A stretch of DNA of 64,000 nucleotides. Source: Agrypnia vestita. Taxonomy: Eukaryota; Arthropoda; Insecta; Trichoptera; Phryganeidae. Both the position numbers and the translations under genes were made by a program. This document shows, in pieces, positions 1 through 10,215 of this stretch. Position 1 is the stretch's first letter, and every line of letters starts with the position of its first letter. The stretch covers positions 62,001 through 126,000 of the forward strand of contig JADDOH010007982.1 of NCBI GenBank assembly GCA_016648135.1. Reading direction: 5' to 3'. The notes beneath the pieces were generated by a model. That model saw nothing but the letters and a program-made list of their open reading frames with translations. It was not told the DNA's origin and made no database searches.

Positions 1-230
1 CACAGTGCAAAATATTCAATAGAAAATGATTTTTCACTTGGTACAGAATACTATTTTTATTTTTTTCATTTATTTATTTAAGTAAACAGAATGAGTACTA
101 AGATATGGTTGTACTCACATGTGTATATAATAATAATAACTTTCAGAAAGTTACACGATTTTATTTCTATTTAAAAGACATTCACTCTCTCCTTAACTAA
201 ACCAAGGTCTCTGTTAAAGGAGTCAGGTTT
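1..230. other. AT-rich DNA, nothing recognised
   Basis: The left edge is AT-rich with no open frame of note, no tRNA-like boxes and no similarity that I could see to the repeat families elsewhere in the window. Confidence 0.5.
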
Positions 231-280
231 ATCCGTTGCATTCAACAGTGGAATATATTCTACTATTGAATGCAATGGAT
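231..280. repeat. 50-nt near-perfect hairpin
   Basis: The two halves pair over 23 positions with one mismatch and two G-U pairs, leaving a four-base loop (TATA). The arms start with ATCCGTTGCATTCAA and end with TTGAATGCAATGGAT. It is shorter than a typical animal pre-miRNA and the pairing does not extend outward. A small palindrome left by a foldback element or a chance inverted duplication is as likely as an RNA gene. Confidence 0.7.
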
Positions 281-508
281 GATATCGTTTATAAATAATA
301 ACAAAATTCTTTAAATAAACAAAATAAAAATTTAGAAAATTAAAAAATCTATGTTTACTATAATTTTATATAAGATTTAATTAAATATTAAATTTATATT
401 ATAATTAAATAAATATAAATAAAATTTAATTTAATAAATAATTTTTTTTTAACAAATTATCTTTGCTTGCCAATGAATATGAAATGAATCCGAAACAGAA
501 GTATGAAG

Positions 509-571
509 AATATCTATAACTAATTATTCTTTTAATTTACCCAATGAAAAGAATAGTTAGTTATAGATATT
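509..571. repeat. 63-nt hairpin with 25-bp arms
   Basis: The left arm (509-533) and right arm (547-571) are complementary over all 25 positions, with a single G-U pair and a 13-nt loop. The size resembles an insect pre-miRNA, but such precursors usually carry bulges. The near-perfect pairing is more like a short inverted-repeat transposon remnant. No second copy was seen in the window. Confidence 0.75.
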
Positions 572-1130
572 GATACAGAGTTTCTAACTGATCCCTGCCT
601 AATTATATCATGGGTGTATCCATATACGGATGTACAATGAAAATTCAATATATTTTCTTAAAGTTTTATGTGGATATGTCAACTATTTTAAAGAATTCCA
701 TTAAATTAAAAAATATATAAATATATAAAGGTTAACTATTTCCAAGGAAATTTTACGAACGCCGTAATCAGATGTATAGAAATATATCATATGTTTTTTG
801 TATTCCAGCCGATTAATTTATTAAAAAATCTTTTAATTATGCATTCATTAGGTAAGACGCAACATAAAAATGACGTGTAAAATTAGTGTTCTAATTCCAT
901 ACATGTGGCGCTAAACTATAATTTTCAATGAATAATAAAGGAATATAAATTTATAAGATGAGAGCCTAGGAAGTCTATAAAATTTAATCAAAAACGAGAA
1001 TTGTAAAACAATTTTTGTTTCCAAAAAACACGGTTTACCAATCTGTTTGACCCCGTCGGCTTTACCTATAGATACACATATTTTTTAAAATGTCACAAAA
1101 CAACCATTATGGAACACCAACAAGTTATTC
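572..1130. other. AT-rich DNA, nothing recognised
   Basis: No coding potential, tRNA-like boxes or shared repeats were seen here. Confidence 0.4.
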
Positions 1131-1222
1131 AAGTTAGTCCTATTAGCTTAGTTTCAAAATAGTAAAAATATTGATGATACGCGTATTCCTTGTTCACAAC
1201 TCTATTTTTAATTTTAAAAAAA
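1131..1222 (+). mobile_element. SINE tail (family S1), head missing
   Basis: The stretch starting GTTAGTCCTATT and running through AAAATATTGATG and CGTATTCCTTGTTC to an A/T-rich end matches the 3' part of the tRNA-derived SINEs at 23235-23416 and 40200-40350. No A or B box precedes it, so it is a 5'-truncated copy, as expected from incomplete target-primed reverse transcription. Confidence 0.6.
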
Positions 1223-1450
1223 TGTGAATTTGGAACTTCACATTTATAATTTATCAAAAAATAAAACATGGCTGTCGTACGTACTAAATAAATGATTGCT
1301 TAATATTGTTTTACCAAATGATTCAAGTTAATTCATTAACTGGTAAAATAAAGTTGTGCCATTGAAGATAAATGTAATGAAGTTTTTGAGCATAATAAAT
1401 TGACTTAGAATAGCTCAGCGCATAGAATAATCTGTCTTAGGATGGTATAA

Positions 1451-1615
1451 GGCGGCCCTCGTAGCCCAGTGGGTATGATACTGGTACTGGGTTCGATTCC
1501 CGGTGAGGTCAAAATTAATCTATGTGATTTATTCAAGCCTGGGTGTTTTGTGATGTGTTTTACTTCTATAATTGGGACTCTTGACCTGTTGAAACGTAAA
1601 AACTAAAAAAATACG
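1451..1615 (+). mobile_element. tRNA-derived SINE (family S2)
   Basis: A box A-like sequence (TAGCCCAGTGGG, 1462-1473) is followed by a box B (GGTTCGATTCC, 1490-1500), as in RNA polymerase III promoters of tRNA-derived SINEs. The boxes are closer than in a tRNA and no acceptor stem can be folded, so this is not a functional tRNA. The body (GGGTGTTTTGTGATGTG ... TTGAAACGTAAA) recurs at 43371-43450, which supports a dispersed element. Confidence 0.75.
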
Positions 1616-2395
1616 AATACTTAAATATTTATTTTGATGTAAATACTGGTGTATGGGAGTAAAATAAAAATACAATACATATTGGAATGTACTGCGTAAT
1701 TTAAAATATATTTAGAAAAATATTATAAATGTATATAGAAATGAGGTGGTATTATTAAAGCTTACTGAAGTTTTCTTGAACACACATATCATTATATATA
1801 ACTACATTAAATGTAGGCACATACATAATCAGGCAATAAAGATATTCTTTGCGTTATCTTGCCGAGACTTCACTACGTTCTTCATAAAACTTTAATCTTC
1901 ATCTAACTCAAGTCCAAATCCCTTAATAGCGGGTCGTAAGTATAAGCATTTCACTCTCTCCCTAGTAAGCTTGAATAATCATTTAAATTATGAGGTATAT
2001 ATTCTTGAAAAATTTACAAGGACTCGTAAATTTGGAGGGCTTGACGATGATAATTGGATGCTAGCATTTATTGTACTAATAAAACAGTTATTACTGTCAA
2101 TCTTCTATGCAATGATTTAAAGGTTATTAAAATATCAATTTATATTTTTATTTCAAGAACAACTTACGCATAACAATACACGGAGATAGAAACAGTGTAT
2201 TAGAAAATTAGGGAATCATTGAACTGACTGATAAACAAACTAGTGTCGATTTTGTCTACATTATCACATTACTGAAAAAATTTAAGCTGTTTTTTCATTA
2301 TCTATTATTAAACATATTAATAATATTATTCTGGTTTAAAAATTAATAATATATCTACACAATTTAAAAATCAATGATATTGAAAATAATAAGAA
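1616..2395. other. AT-rich DNA, nothing recognised
   Basis: Only simple AT-rich sequence with short chance frames. No family shared with the rest of the window was found. Confidence 0.35.
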
Positions 2396-2570
2396 AGGCT
2401 GGCCGCGTTGAAAGAAACGTGAATGCTATGAATCTCCGAGAACAGGCCCTAGAAATGAAATGGGCGGAGACAGTAGCATTAGAGAAGGACGCAGATAGAT
2501 TACCGGTTTCAGACTAAAAAAGATTTGGTGTCACACAGCACCGATGGATGAAGATGATGATAAACTGAAA
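2396..2570 (+). other. purine-rich stretch, possible retroelement scrap
   Basis: This GC-richer, purine-rich piece reads through an open segment containing NLREQALEMKWAETVALEKDA-type residues before a stop, and ends in a GATGAAGATGATGAT tract like the 3' ends of RTE-like LINEs. I do not recognise a domain, and the assignment is only a guess from composition and the terminal trinucleotide tract. Confidence 0.2.
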
Positions 2571-3479
2571 TGTTAAATATTTTCAAATATTTAATTGATT
2601 GATTAAAATAATTGGATATTTCAGTTAAAGTGGCATGGACTCGCTGCGTTGGGAACCAAATGAAAACTCAATAATAATTAAGCTTTAATTTCTAGACAGA
2701 GTAACTGGGTACAAACTTAACTAGAACACTGTTTTGTAATTCAAACTGATTTGCTTTGAGAATTTTCCAAATGCAGGTACTTTTTACTAACGCCGGAAAA
2801 TAGTTCAATAGTTTCTCGCTGCTTATATAACTTCGCCTTGTGTGGTTCATAGCAGCTATCAAACTAAGACTTAATTCATTGCTGTGACGTATATTATAAA
2901 GACCAGATTTTTTCAAAGCTTCTGTTATAATTTCTCATAATCAAGATTTTTTTTAATCTTTAAAATTTCACATCTTTCTAGAAACTTTTTTTAAAAATAT
3001 AGGAAAGTCATTAAAAATTATCATTGAGCCCAACAAACTGAATAATTATTAATCTTAGACTAGTTTGTTTTTAAATTCATCAAGATGCCTCCTGTCACAC
3101 AAAATTATTTCTCCATTAAATCTAATTAAAAGAGTCTGATTACTTTGCAGAAATTCTCGGAAAATTTTAGCTATTTCTATTTTATTACGGTATAAATTAC
3201 AAAGAAAGCGCGCAACGACAAACACGCGGTAATAATTCGTGTCATCCGATAACATTGAAATAAGCTAATTTAAAACCATAAAAAAATAATGAATAATAAA
3301 AAACATTAAGATATGAGCTGTATACAAGCTGTATATAGCTGGACGAACTGGAGATATGGTTCGGATGAATAAAGAAAAATAATTGATGAAAAATGAGAAC
3401 ACCGTGGCAGAAAAACTTAAGACAGCGGTTTGGTCAGTCTAAATTATAGTCAACATACTTGAGCAAGTAAAGCACAAGA
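2571..3479. other. AT-rich DNA, no gene seen
   Basis: Two minus-strand open frames of 74 and 66 codons lie here. They have no recognisable motif, skewed AT-driven composition and no plausible splice context, so they were treated as chance frames. Confidence 0.35.
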
Positions 3480-4060
3480 AGAAGAAGGAAAATAAGACTA
3501 TTTTGTCCAAGACATCAATTCAGTCATCGGTTGTTGTTCTCTAATATTTGGTTTATCTGATCATGTCAGGTCTTTCGCGGACGCCCTATGGTCTTGTCGC
3601 CTTCAATACTGTCCTCATATATTTTCATCATAATGCTTTTCTTGCTTATACGTTCTAATGATCATACCAGCGACCCTAAATTTATCCTAAATACTATGCT
3701 ACATACATTCACTTCTATAGTACAGAAGTTTTTCAGATGTGCGCGTATCGTATTCTTCTCTTCAATACAGAGATTTTTATATATTATATAGAGATTCGTG
3801 GCCTCCAGATTTTGATTTACTCATACTCTTAATAGTTTTCTTCTACTTTTCTCTGCAAGCCCACATTTCGGATCTTCTTCTTCTGTGGTCAGTTTGTCGA
3901 AATGGGATTATGGTATTTTCCTCTCCGACCTTCCGGCTTTTTAGTCGCTACCAGGTTCTCCAAGTTACGATCATCTCTGCATCTTAGACATATCTTAGTT
4001 AGTCTTTATATCGTAGATCGTAGATTTCGAATCTTAAGTAGCAACAAATTTGGAGCGCAT
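3480..4060 (-). mobile_element. RTE-like LINE 3' fragment, decayed
   Basis: Read on the minus strand, 3550-3740 gives broken coding with MKIYEDSIEGDKTIGRPRKT followed by HDQI. This matches the C-terminal pattern of RTE-like non-LTR retrotransposons, and the same motif occurs at 37285-37400, 52430-52620 and 56795-57048. Several stops and frameshifts interrupt it. The part toward 4060 appears to be the same element in worse condition. Short plus-strand frames here (3588-3987) are shadows. Confidence 0.6.
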
Positions 4061-4738
4061 GTCGTAAGTAGTCAATAAAAGTTTATTAACTGACTTACAG
4101 TCATGCCGCGGACAGGCTAAGTCATGAGAGCGCCATACTATTTTGTTCAGATACAGAAATAAAGCCTCATTCACACGCAAGCTTGACGATTATTGAGGCT
4201 CATCCTCTCGTATCCGATTAATCTCTCTTTCTTGCGTTGTCAAGACTTTCATCTATATATAATTGGCTGGGGAGGAACGTATAAAACCATTCTGCAGCCA
4301 TTAAAAATAATAAAGAAATTGATCATAAAAATAATTTTAAAGAAACCTAGAACATATCCTACGGAATTACTGTTCAAAGAATTCAAGGTCCCAAATTTAG
4401 ACAACTAAACTAATTCAATATTACAAATACACAAATAAACTATCAATCAACAAAACCCAAATACAGTTCAAGTTTTTGAATTTATAAATCTACTTTGATA
4501 GACGTAGCAAAAGAGCGCACATGATTGGAACCCTAAATATACCTAGATGCAGTAAAAAAATCAACACCACAACAGATACCTAAGAAATAGGATTGTCAGT
4601 AATCTACAAGCGAATATTAGAACTATACAAATATTAGAACTATACAGTATACAGTGCGTAAAATTATTGAACAATTGAGTGATGAAATTTGTTATATTAA
4701 CCTTAACATGTTTATTTTTAAATATTGTAATATTAACT
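4061..4738. other. AT-rich DNA, nothing recognised
   Basis: Short AT-rich frames only. A small direct repeat (AATATTAGAACTATACA) occurs near 4613-4645. Confidence 0.3.
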
Positions 4739-4916
4739 TAGCATACTTATCTTTAAATATTTGTAAATATTTTTTTTTTCTTTTCATGTATGTGTTATAT
4801 TTTATTAAAAAATACAGTTACCTATCACACTTGTGACATTCTCCGGTTCCATACAGTTTCATGAGACTAAAAAATTTGAAAAAAAGATTGATCAAAATTA
4901 AATAGTATGTATCATA
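4739..4916 (+). repeat. left copy of the repeat flanking the mariner
   Basis: Starting at TTAGCATACTTATCTT, this sequence matches 6213-6473 over its length (shared blocks include CTATCACACTTGTGACATT, ATACAGTTT and GACTAAAAAATTTGAAAAA). The two copies are in the same orientation with the mariner exactly between them, so the transposon seems to have landed at the junction of a pre-existing tandem duplication. Confidence 0.8.
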
Positions 4917-6207
4917 TTAGGTCCTTACATATGAAATTGGCGTTTAGTATGGGAGGAACATAAAGCCGATTTTTTTTTATTATAATATATTTATTTAATC
5001 AAAGTATGTACCATTGCTATCTATGCACTTTTGCCATCTCATAGGTAGTTCATCGATCCCTTTACTAAAAAAACCATTCGGACGGGAATCAATAAAATAT
5101 TTGAAGGCGGTTTGGACTGCCCCATCGGAGTTGAATTTTTTCCTTTGCAAGAAGTTATCCAAATTTCGAAAAAAATGGTAATCTGTTGGGGCAAGGTCCG
5201 GAGAGTACGGTGGATGTCTTAGACATTCCAATTGAAGCTCCTCTAATTTGGTAGCCGTCTGTTGTGCAGTGTGTGGTCTAGCGTTATCATGAAGCAGCAG
5301 TGGCCTAGAGCGATTAACCAGCCTCGGTTGTTTAGCAGCTAGCTTTTCCATCATGGTTTGCAGTTGCTGACAATAGACATCTGCCGTAATCGTCTGGCCA
5401 GATTTAAGAAAGCTGTAGTGAACGACACCAGCACTAGTCCACCAAACGCTCACAAGTAACTTTTTTGGAGTCAATTTTCGCTTGGGGCATGGTTTGGCTG
5501 GTTCGGCAGGGTTCAGCCATTGCGATGAGCGCTTCCGATTATCGTACAGGATCCACTTTTCATCACAGGTAATGATTCGATTTAAAATCCCTTCATTATT
5601 GTGCCGGTTGAGTAATGCAACGCAGCAGTCAACGCGCGTTTGTTGATTTGCTTCACTCAATTCGTGAGGTACCCACCTTTCAAGCTTTTTTCACCTTACC
5701 AATTTGCTTCAAGTGGATTAAAACAGTTTTATCACTAACACCGCAGCCTGCAGCTAACTCGGATGTGGTTTGCGATGGATCCGCTTCCACAATAGCCTTC
5801 AATTCTTCATTATCAACTTTGGTCTCCAGCCGTACCACGGGTTTTGTTCTGCAGGTCGAAATTTCCAGAACGAAAACGTTGGAACCAAAAACGCACTGTG
5901 TTTTCTTTTGCGGCACCGTCGCCATACACATCATTAATCCTTCGAGCCGTTTCTGCAGCACTGGTGCCACGGTGGAACTCGTACTCGTAAATAAGCGATA
6001 TTTCAAGTTTTTCATTTTGTAAACTGAGTGATGCAAGAAAAAAACAATTGAGGAAAAAACAAATGAATTATAATTTTAAAAACACAAATACATGAGTAAA
6101 TAGTTGTATAAATTTGGATTTGGAATTCCTAACCAAAGAGAAGATATTTGAGATCAAATTTGCCAGTACGGCAAAACCGCCCCAGTAGTTCATATGGAAG
6201 GATCTAA
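4917..6207 (-). mobile_element. mariner transposon (about 1.29 kb, defective)
   Basis: The left end (TTAGGTCCTTACATATGAAA, 4917 onward) and the reverse complement of the right end (TTAGATCCTTCCATATGAAC, ending at 6207) form imperfect terminal inverted repeats. TA dinucleotides at 4915-4916 and 6208-6209 fit the Tc1/mariner target-site duplication. The length is typical of a full mariner. The single transposase gene fills the element on the minus strand but carries several frameshifts, and the inverted repeats have diverged from each other, so the copy is inactive as it stands. Confidence 0.95.
4995..6015 (-). pseudogene. mariner transposase pseudogene (DD34D type)
   Basis: The frame starts at an ATG near 6015 and runs leftward. 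The N-terminal part includes a DNA-binding region (VDNEELKAIVEADPSQTTSE ... HLKQIGKVKK). The catalytic part (4995-5660) keeps TCDEKW, HDNARPH and YSPDLAPTDYHFF, which supply the three aspartates. The last two are separated by 34 residues, the mariner signature. Breaks: the first helix-turn-helix is out of frame between about 5990 and 5835 (two compensating shifts), and one extra base in the T run at 5686-5691 separates the two halves. The C-terminal half is otherwise intact, including the family ending NGTYFD. The protein resembles the mellifera/cecropia side of the mariner family; the exact subfamily is not certain. An opposite-strand open frame at 5615-6022 is a shadow. Confidence 0.93.
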
Positions 6208-6212
6208 TATAA

Positions 6213-6304
6213 TTTAGCAGACTTATCTTGTAAATATTTATACAAGATTATATATATATCGATATATATTTATAAGATCAGATATATATATAGGATATAG
6301 ATAG

Positions 6305-6342
<38 letters not shown>

Positions 6343-6473
6343 TGTGTTATATGTTATTAAAAAATTCAGTTATCTATCACACTTGTGACATTATTCGGTT
6401 CTATACAGTTTGTACTTTCATGGGACTAAAAAATTTGAAAAATAAATTGATCAAAATTAAATAATATGTAAAA
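6213..6473 (+). repeat. right copy of the repeat flanking the mariner
   Basis: This begins TTAGCAGACTTATCTT directly after the mariner and its TA duplication, and matches 4739-4916. It is longer because it contains an expanded AT dinucleotide tract (6308-6339) and a short insertion after ATACAGTTT. Confidence 0.8.
6308..6339. repeat. (AT)n microsatellite
   Basis: An uninterrupted AT dinucleotide tract of about 16 units lies inside the right flanking repeat and is absent from the left copy. Confidence 0.95.
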
Positions 6474-6748
6474 TATTATGTCAATTTAAATTTAAAAAAA
6501 ATATATCTTTCTGACAATTATTTTCTCATACGTTCTTTCAACGGCCCAAACCAGTTAATTGCCATTATCTCTTTATCTCTGCATCTCCTATATTTATATC
6601 TTTATTTCTTGAGATTTAATATAAAAATATCTATCAATGTTGATATTTTACCATTTTTATTTTTGTTGGCGTTGAGTACACCGTACTTTCAGGGTTCAAT
6701 ATTTCTATAATAAATATTAAATCGTTGCAGTTTTGCGGAACTTAGTTA

Positions 6749-6961
6749 TTGATCTCGTTTTGTGTAAACACGATGATAGTACTCAGCAACGCTTCCAGGA
6801 AATTAATAGAAAACAAACCGGCTAATCTTGATGGGCGTAGTGCATATTACTGCTTGTTGGTGAATTGTGGCAGCAGTGTAAATGGAGGGGCCGGTGCACA
6901 AATATTGTCCGGCACGCCATGTCCTGCCTGTGGATGCTACAGGGTAATCGAAAAGTGTTAA
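6749..6961 (+). other. unrecognised 70-codon frame, possible exon
   Basis: The open frame lies in a less AT-rich patch. It reads a Gly/Cys-rich end (SGTPCPACGCYR) shortly before a splice-donor-like AGG|GTAATC at about 6940. Acceptor-like TTGCAG (6730) and TTCCAG (6798) occur upstream. I do not recognise the protein, and no partner exon can be identified, so chance is the default explanation. Confidence 0.2.
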
Positions 6962-7479
6962 TCATTTATATAATTTATCATCATTATCATCAGCTGTTTT
7001 GAAATGCCATATTTTTTGTTGTTTATACAAACTTGACGCACATTTTTGGTTCAACTGAAAGATCTCACTAGAAGAATCTGTGATAAGTTGTACAATTTAA
7101 AAGTATTCTGTAGGTAATAAAATAACAAATTTTTGCCCGCCTATATTTCTAATCGAGGATTTTATATTTTTGAATTTATAACCACCATACATTGGTTTTA
7201 AATTTTGTAGCATGCAGTCCAAAATATTCCCGTATGTGATCTTGGAACTGATAGTTTATGTAAGTGTGGCAATTATCATTTAAGTAGTAGGTATATAATG
7301 TTCAGTAAAGACAGATTATAATACGGTTTTTATGTGTATTTTAGAGACGTATTATAGTTAGACCATAAAATTTTTCTGAGTTTAGTTCTAACTGGGTTTA
7401 GTTCCTTCATAGTCATTTCCCCCCATACAATTACGCCATGTTCTATGATCGATCGTTATCGAATTGTGATGAATTGTCC
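6962..7479. other. AT-rich DNA, nothing recognised
   Basis: No shared repeats or coding signal were seen. Confidence 0.3.
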
Positions 7480-7625
7480 AGCGGGTTTTGAAGAAGTTTA
7501 GTTAGTGCCCATTGGATTGTCAATTTCTTTGAAATGACGAAACGACTCGAGCAACGACATTGCATTACTTTTTGCCAAAAACTTAATGATATCTAAGTGG
7601 AAACCATTTGCAAGATTGAACAGGA
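7480..7625. repeat. repeat family H, copy 1
   Basis: This stretch, with GGATTGTCAATT, TTTGAAATGACG and GAGCAACGACATTG, aligns with 27010-27160. The open frames at 7498-7719 and 7586-7828 overlap this repeat and show no known domain. The element class is not identified. Confidence 0.6.
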
Positions 7626-7919
7626 TATCGGGGGCGATGATGAAAAAGTTATTTAATATCGGTATAATAAGGAAAAGCGACCGATGCGTTGCCCGAGATT
7701 TACTTGAAACGAAAAACAAAAATGATTATTTGAAGAAATTCAAATTGAGCTTTGATAGGTCAAGACAGAGAAAACGAAAGCGCATTTTCGAAGTAAAAAG
7801 AATTGAAAATGATCGTGATGATGATTGAAAATGAAAATTCCTTTTGATCGGCAATTAAAAAACAGACGTTTTACAGATATTATATTATTTAAAATCAATA
7901 CGATTCAATGCTAAAATAA

Positions 7920-8045
7920 ATCCCGGTGAATGAACCCGTAAAGACCTTTCGATTACCCTGCAGGTGCAGCGTTAAGTGTAGAACCTGCATTAAGTGGATT
8001 TACAACGCGATATTTCACCGGTTGCCATCGCGGCACTAGAAATAA
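7920..8045. other. GC-richer single-copy island
   Basis: A short island (CCCGGTGAATGAACCCG ... CACCGGTTGCCATCGCGGC) stands out from the AT-rich surroundings, has no second copy in the window and shows no open frame. It has the look of a conserved non-coding element or enhancer piece, but conservation cannot be judged from one sequence. Note ACCTGCATTAAGTG and CTGCAGGTGCAGC inside it, which include an E-box-like CAGGTG. Confidence 0.3.
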
Positions 8046-9118
8046 TTTAGACTGCAAATAAAGTATGTCATGCAATTAAAAATGTACAGTCCAACATTTA
8101 CAGAGAGGAATATATCAAAATGTTTAGTTTGAAATGGCTTTTACTAATGAAAATATTAATATAAGCCTGAAAATGTTTTTAAAGAGATTTCCACGGCCAT
8201 TTGGAATTGTTTGAGCGGATTTTTCCGGGCAGTTTTGCTGTACATCTCTGCTGTAAATCTTTGTATAATATCTATGTGTAATCAACGAAATCACCATCTA
8301 AGAACGTTTTTCCCTGCTAGACCAAACTATGTCGCATTCATAATTTACTTTTAAAATATTTAGAAAAAATAATTAAATTTTTAATAATTAAGTAGATATT
8401 TTATTTATATGAAGCAATTGTGAATTGCGTAGCTTGTACAGCTTATTCTGTCTGGAAACTCTAGGTCAGCTCAACTATTTTCAGCCCGTAATTCCATCTT
8501 TGTCCTCAAATACGTAGGTTTGATATTTCTAATTAACTATCAAAAAAATTAATGAACTCAGTACTATTTGTTCCATATTTGTTCATATTAATTGTTTAAT
8601 ATAGAATAAAATCGAAAACAGAGTGTTTCTATGTAAAATATTTCGACTTTTTTCTTCGTTGGAATCAAAAATTTATTTTTAGCGTTTTTAAATGTAGTGC
8701 AAGGAAATATTTTAATAAGTTTATACGATAAAAGATTCCAAAATGTACCTATGGCGATGTCGATTAATTAGAACTAGCAATATTTTAAATAAAATAATTA
8801 TTTTTTAGTTTATTTTATTAATTAATATTTCAAAATTAATATTTCAAAAATTCAAAAACACTTTAAAAATTAAAATGTTATTTATTATACGAAAAAAATG
8901 TAAAGTTAGTTTAATTAAAATTTGCAACGTAAAATCTTAATGAAAAGATGACTCGGGTTAGAAGTTAAGTAAAGTAAAGTCAACTAATTATCTTTATTTT
9001 GCCAATCTTGTGTGGCGTAATTAAGGGTTGACCTCAACTTAACGGTTTTCCTGATTCTTTGCTATTTTTTCAATTAAAGTTTAAACTGCTGGAAAAGTTT
9101 TCTTTCCATGAGGTCTTT
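8046..9118. other. AT-rich DNA, nothing recognised
   Basis: About 1.1 kb of very AT-rich sequence with poly-A/T runs and no gene, tRNA-like box or family match. Confidence 0.4.
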
Positions 9119-9385
9119 TGTTTTGACATATTTATGTATTGAAATAAAACAGAAATTTGATACGATTGTGGAAGTGTTGAGATTCGATTAATCAACTTTT
9201 CGCTGGATTCATATCGCAGCGTCTTCAGGAGAGTGCCTTATCAATGCGGAAGTCAAGGACGTACATCCAGACATCCATGGTTTCCTCCTGAAGATGCTGT
9301 GATACGACTCCAGCGAAATATCGAGAATCGTATCTCAACACAAATTAAATTTCTATTTTATTTCAATACCTAAATATGTCAAACG
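9119..9385. repeat. foldback element with hammerhead-like motif
   Basis: The left arm (about 9119-9236) and right arm (about 9284-9385) are inverted copies around a roughly 47-bp spacer. Matching blocks include TTTTATTTCAATAC, AAATATGTCAAA and CCTGAAGA. On the plus strand the right arm has CTGAAGA (9288-9294), a four-pair helix GCTG/CAGC and then GAAA; the left arm has the same on the minus strand. The pattern resembles a hammerhead core but has one extra base before the helix. It is probably two head-to-head ends of a retroelement terminus. Confidence 0.75.
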
Positions 9386-9880
9386 ATCGCAAAATAAACC
9401 TTAATTTTTTTGTATTATATTTTGTTTCCTTATCTAATAATGTAACTTATAATTTTACTCTATTAGTTTAATCAATGTTAATACAAGAATAACTGAATGC
9501 ATGGATTTCTTTACGTATCACGTAGGAGTTAAATTTGATTTAATAATATTTGAGGGTTGACTAATTGTACGAAACTGAAGGCATAACAAAATTTTTAATG
9601 ATTTGGTATGAAGACACTTACCGTTGCCTGTGTAGTGATCTATATGAATGTGCGACGGAAATTCACCTCTATCATTAGTGCTCCCTTTGGTCCTTATTGT
9701 GTATGAATAGCTCATAGCTATTTTTATTATACCATAATTTAAAAAAATAAATTATTTTAGAACTTTTGATGTATATATATATATATATATATGTATTTCA
9801 TGACACCCTAATTTTTAAATTTTTTTATGGTATGTATATATTGTTCGGATACTTAGTTTTTTTTTGTTTTCCCCTTCTTA
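9386..9880. other. AT-rich DNA with (TA)n tract at 9772-9792
   Basis: This holds AT-rich sequence and an 11-unit TA microsatellite at 9772-9792. No gene was recognised; short frames on either strand look like chance. Confidence 0.5.
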
Positions 9881-9904
9881 TAACTGTAACTGTAACTGTA
9901 ACTG
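9881..9904. repeat. (TAACTG)4 hexamer repeat
   Basis: Four consecutive TAACTG units form a perfect short tandem repeat. Confidence 0.95.
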
Positions 9905-9963
9905 AAATTTTATTTTTCTTCATATGCTTAATTGTTAATGTAATATGTATAGTTATATGATGG

Positions 9964-9989
9964 ACCAGGTCCGGCACAGTCCACCTGGT
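9964..9989. repeat. 7-bp perfect inverted repeat
   Basis: ACCAGGT (9964-9970) and ACCTGGT (9983-9989) are perfect inverted copies around a 12-base GC-richer loop. Both arms carry E-box-like cores (CCAGGT/ACCTGG). Confidence 0.7.
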
Positions 9990-10019
9990 TACGCTGGTAT
10001 AAAATTATTATTATAAAGA

Positions 10020-10215
10020 TAAAAGTAGTCAGAGCCGAAAAGAGAATGAAAAAGCTGTTTGCCTGGAGTGTGCGCGGATGCCCGTTCAGATGAAGGTGTG
10101 CGCACTCAGATGTAGTTTGCATCGCGAATGCCACCTGCGAGTTTTGCGTTCTGGCGCGTTTTGAATGACAGGTGGCGATAGCCCTCCAACATTATCGACG
10201 GAAAGCATCCTTTAT
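10020..10215. other. GC-richer island with paired E-boxes
   Basis: This single-copy island contains GCCACCTG (10130-10137) and its inverted partner CAGGTGGC (10169-10176), 31 bases apart. CACCTG/CAGGTG is the class of E-box bound by Snail and related factors in insects, so a regulatory role is plausible. The minus-strand 68-codon frame (9928-10134) overlapping it has a hydrophobic stretch but no recognisable family. Confidence 0.3.

Noticed and set aside
5615..6022. 135-codon plus-strand open frame
   Set aside because: It is antisense to the mariner transposase; the minus strand carries the recognisable catalytic and DNA-binding motifs.
9928..10134. 68-codon minus-strand frame with a hydrophobic segment
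   Set aside because: No recognised family, starts in an island that is open by composition, and the membrane-like stretch is what AT-rich DNA encodes by default.
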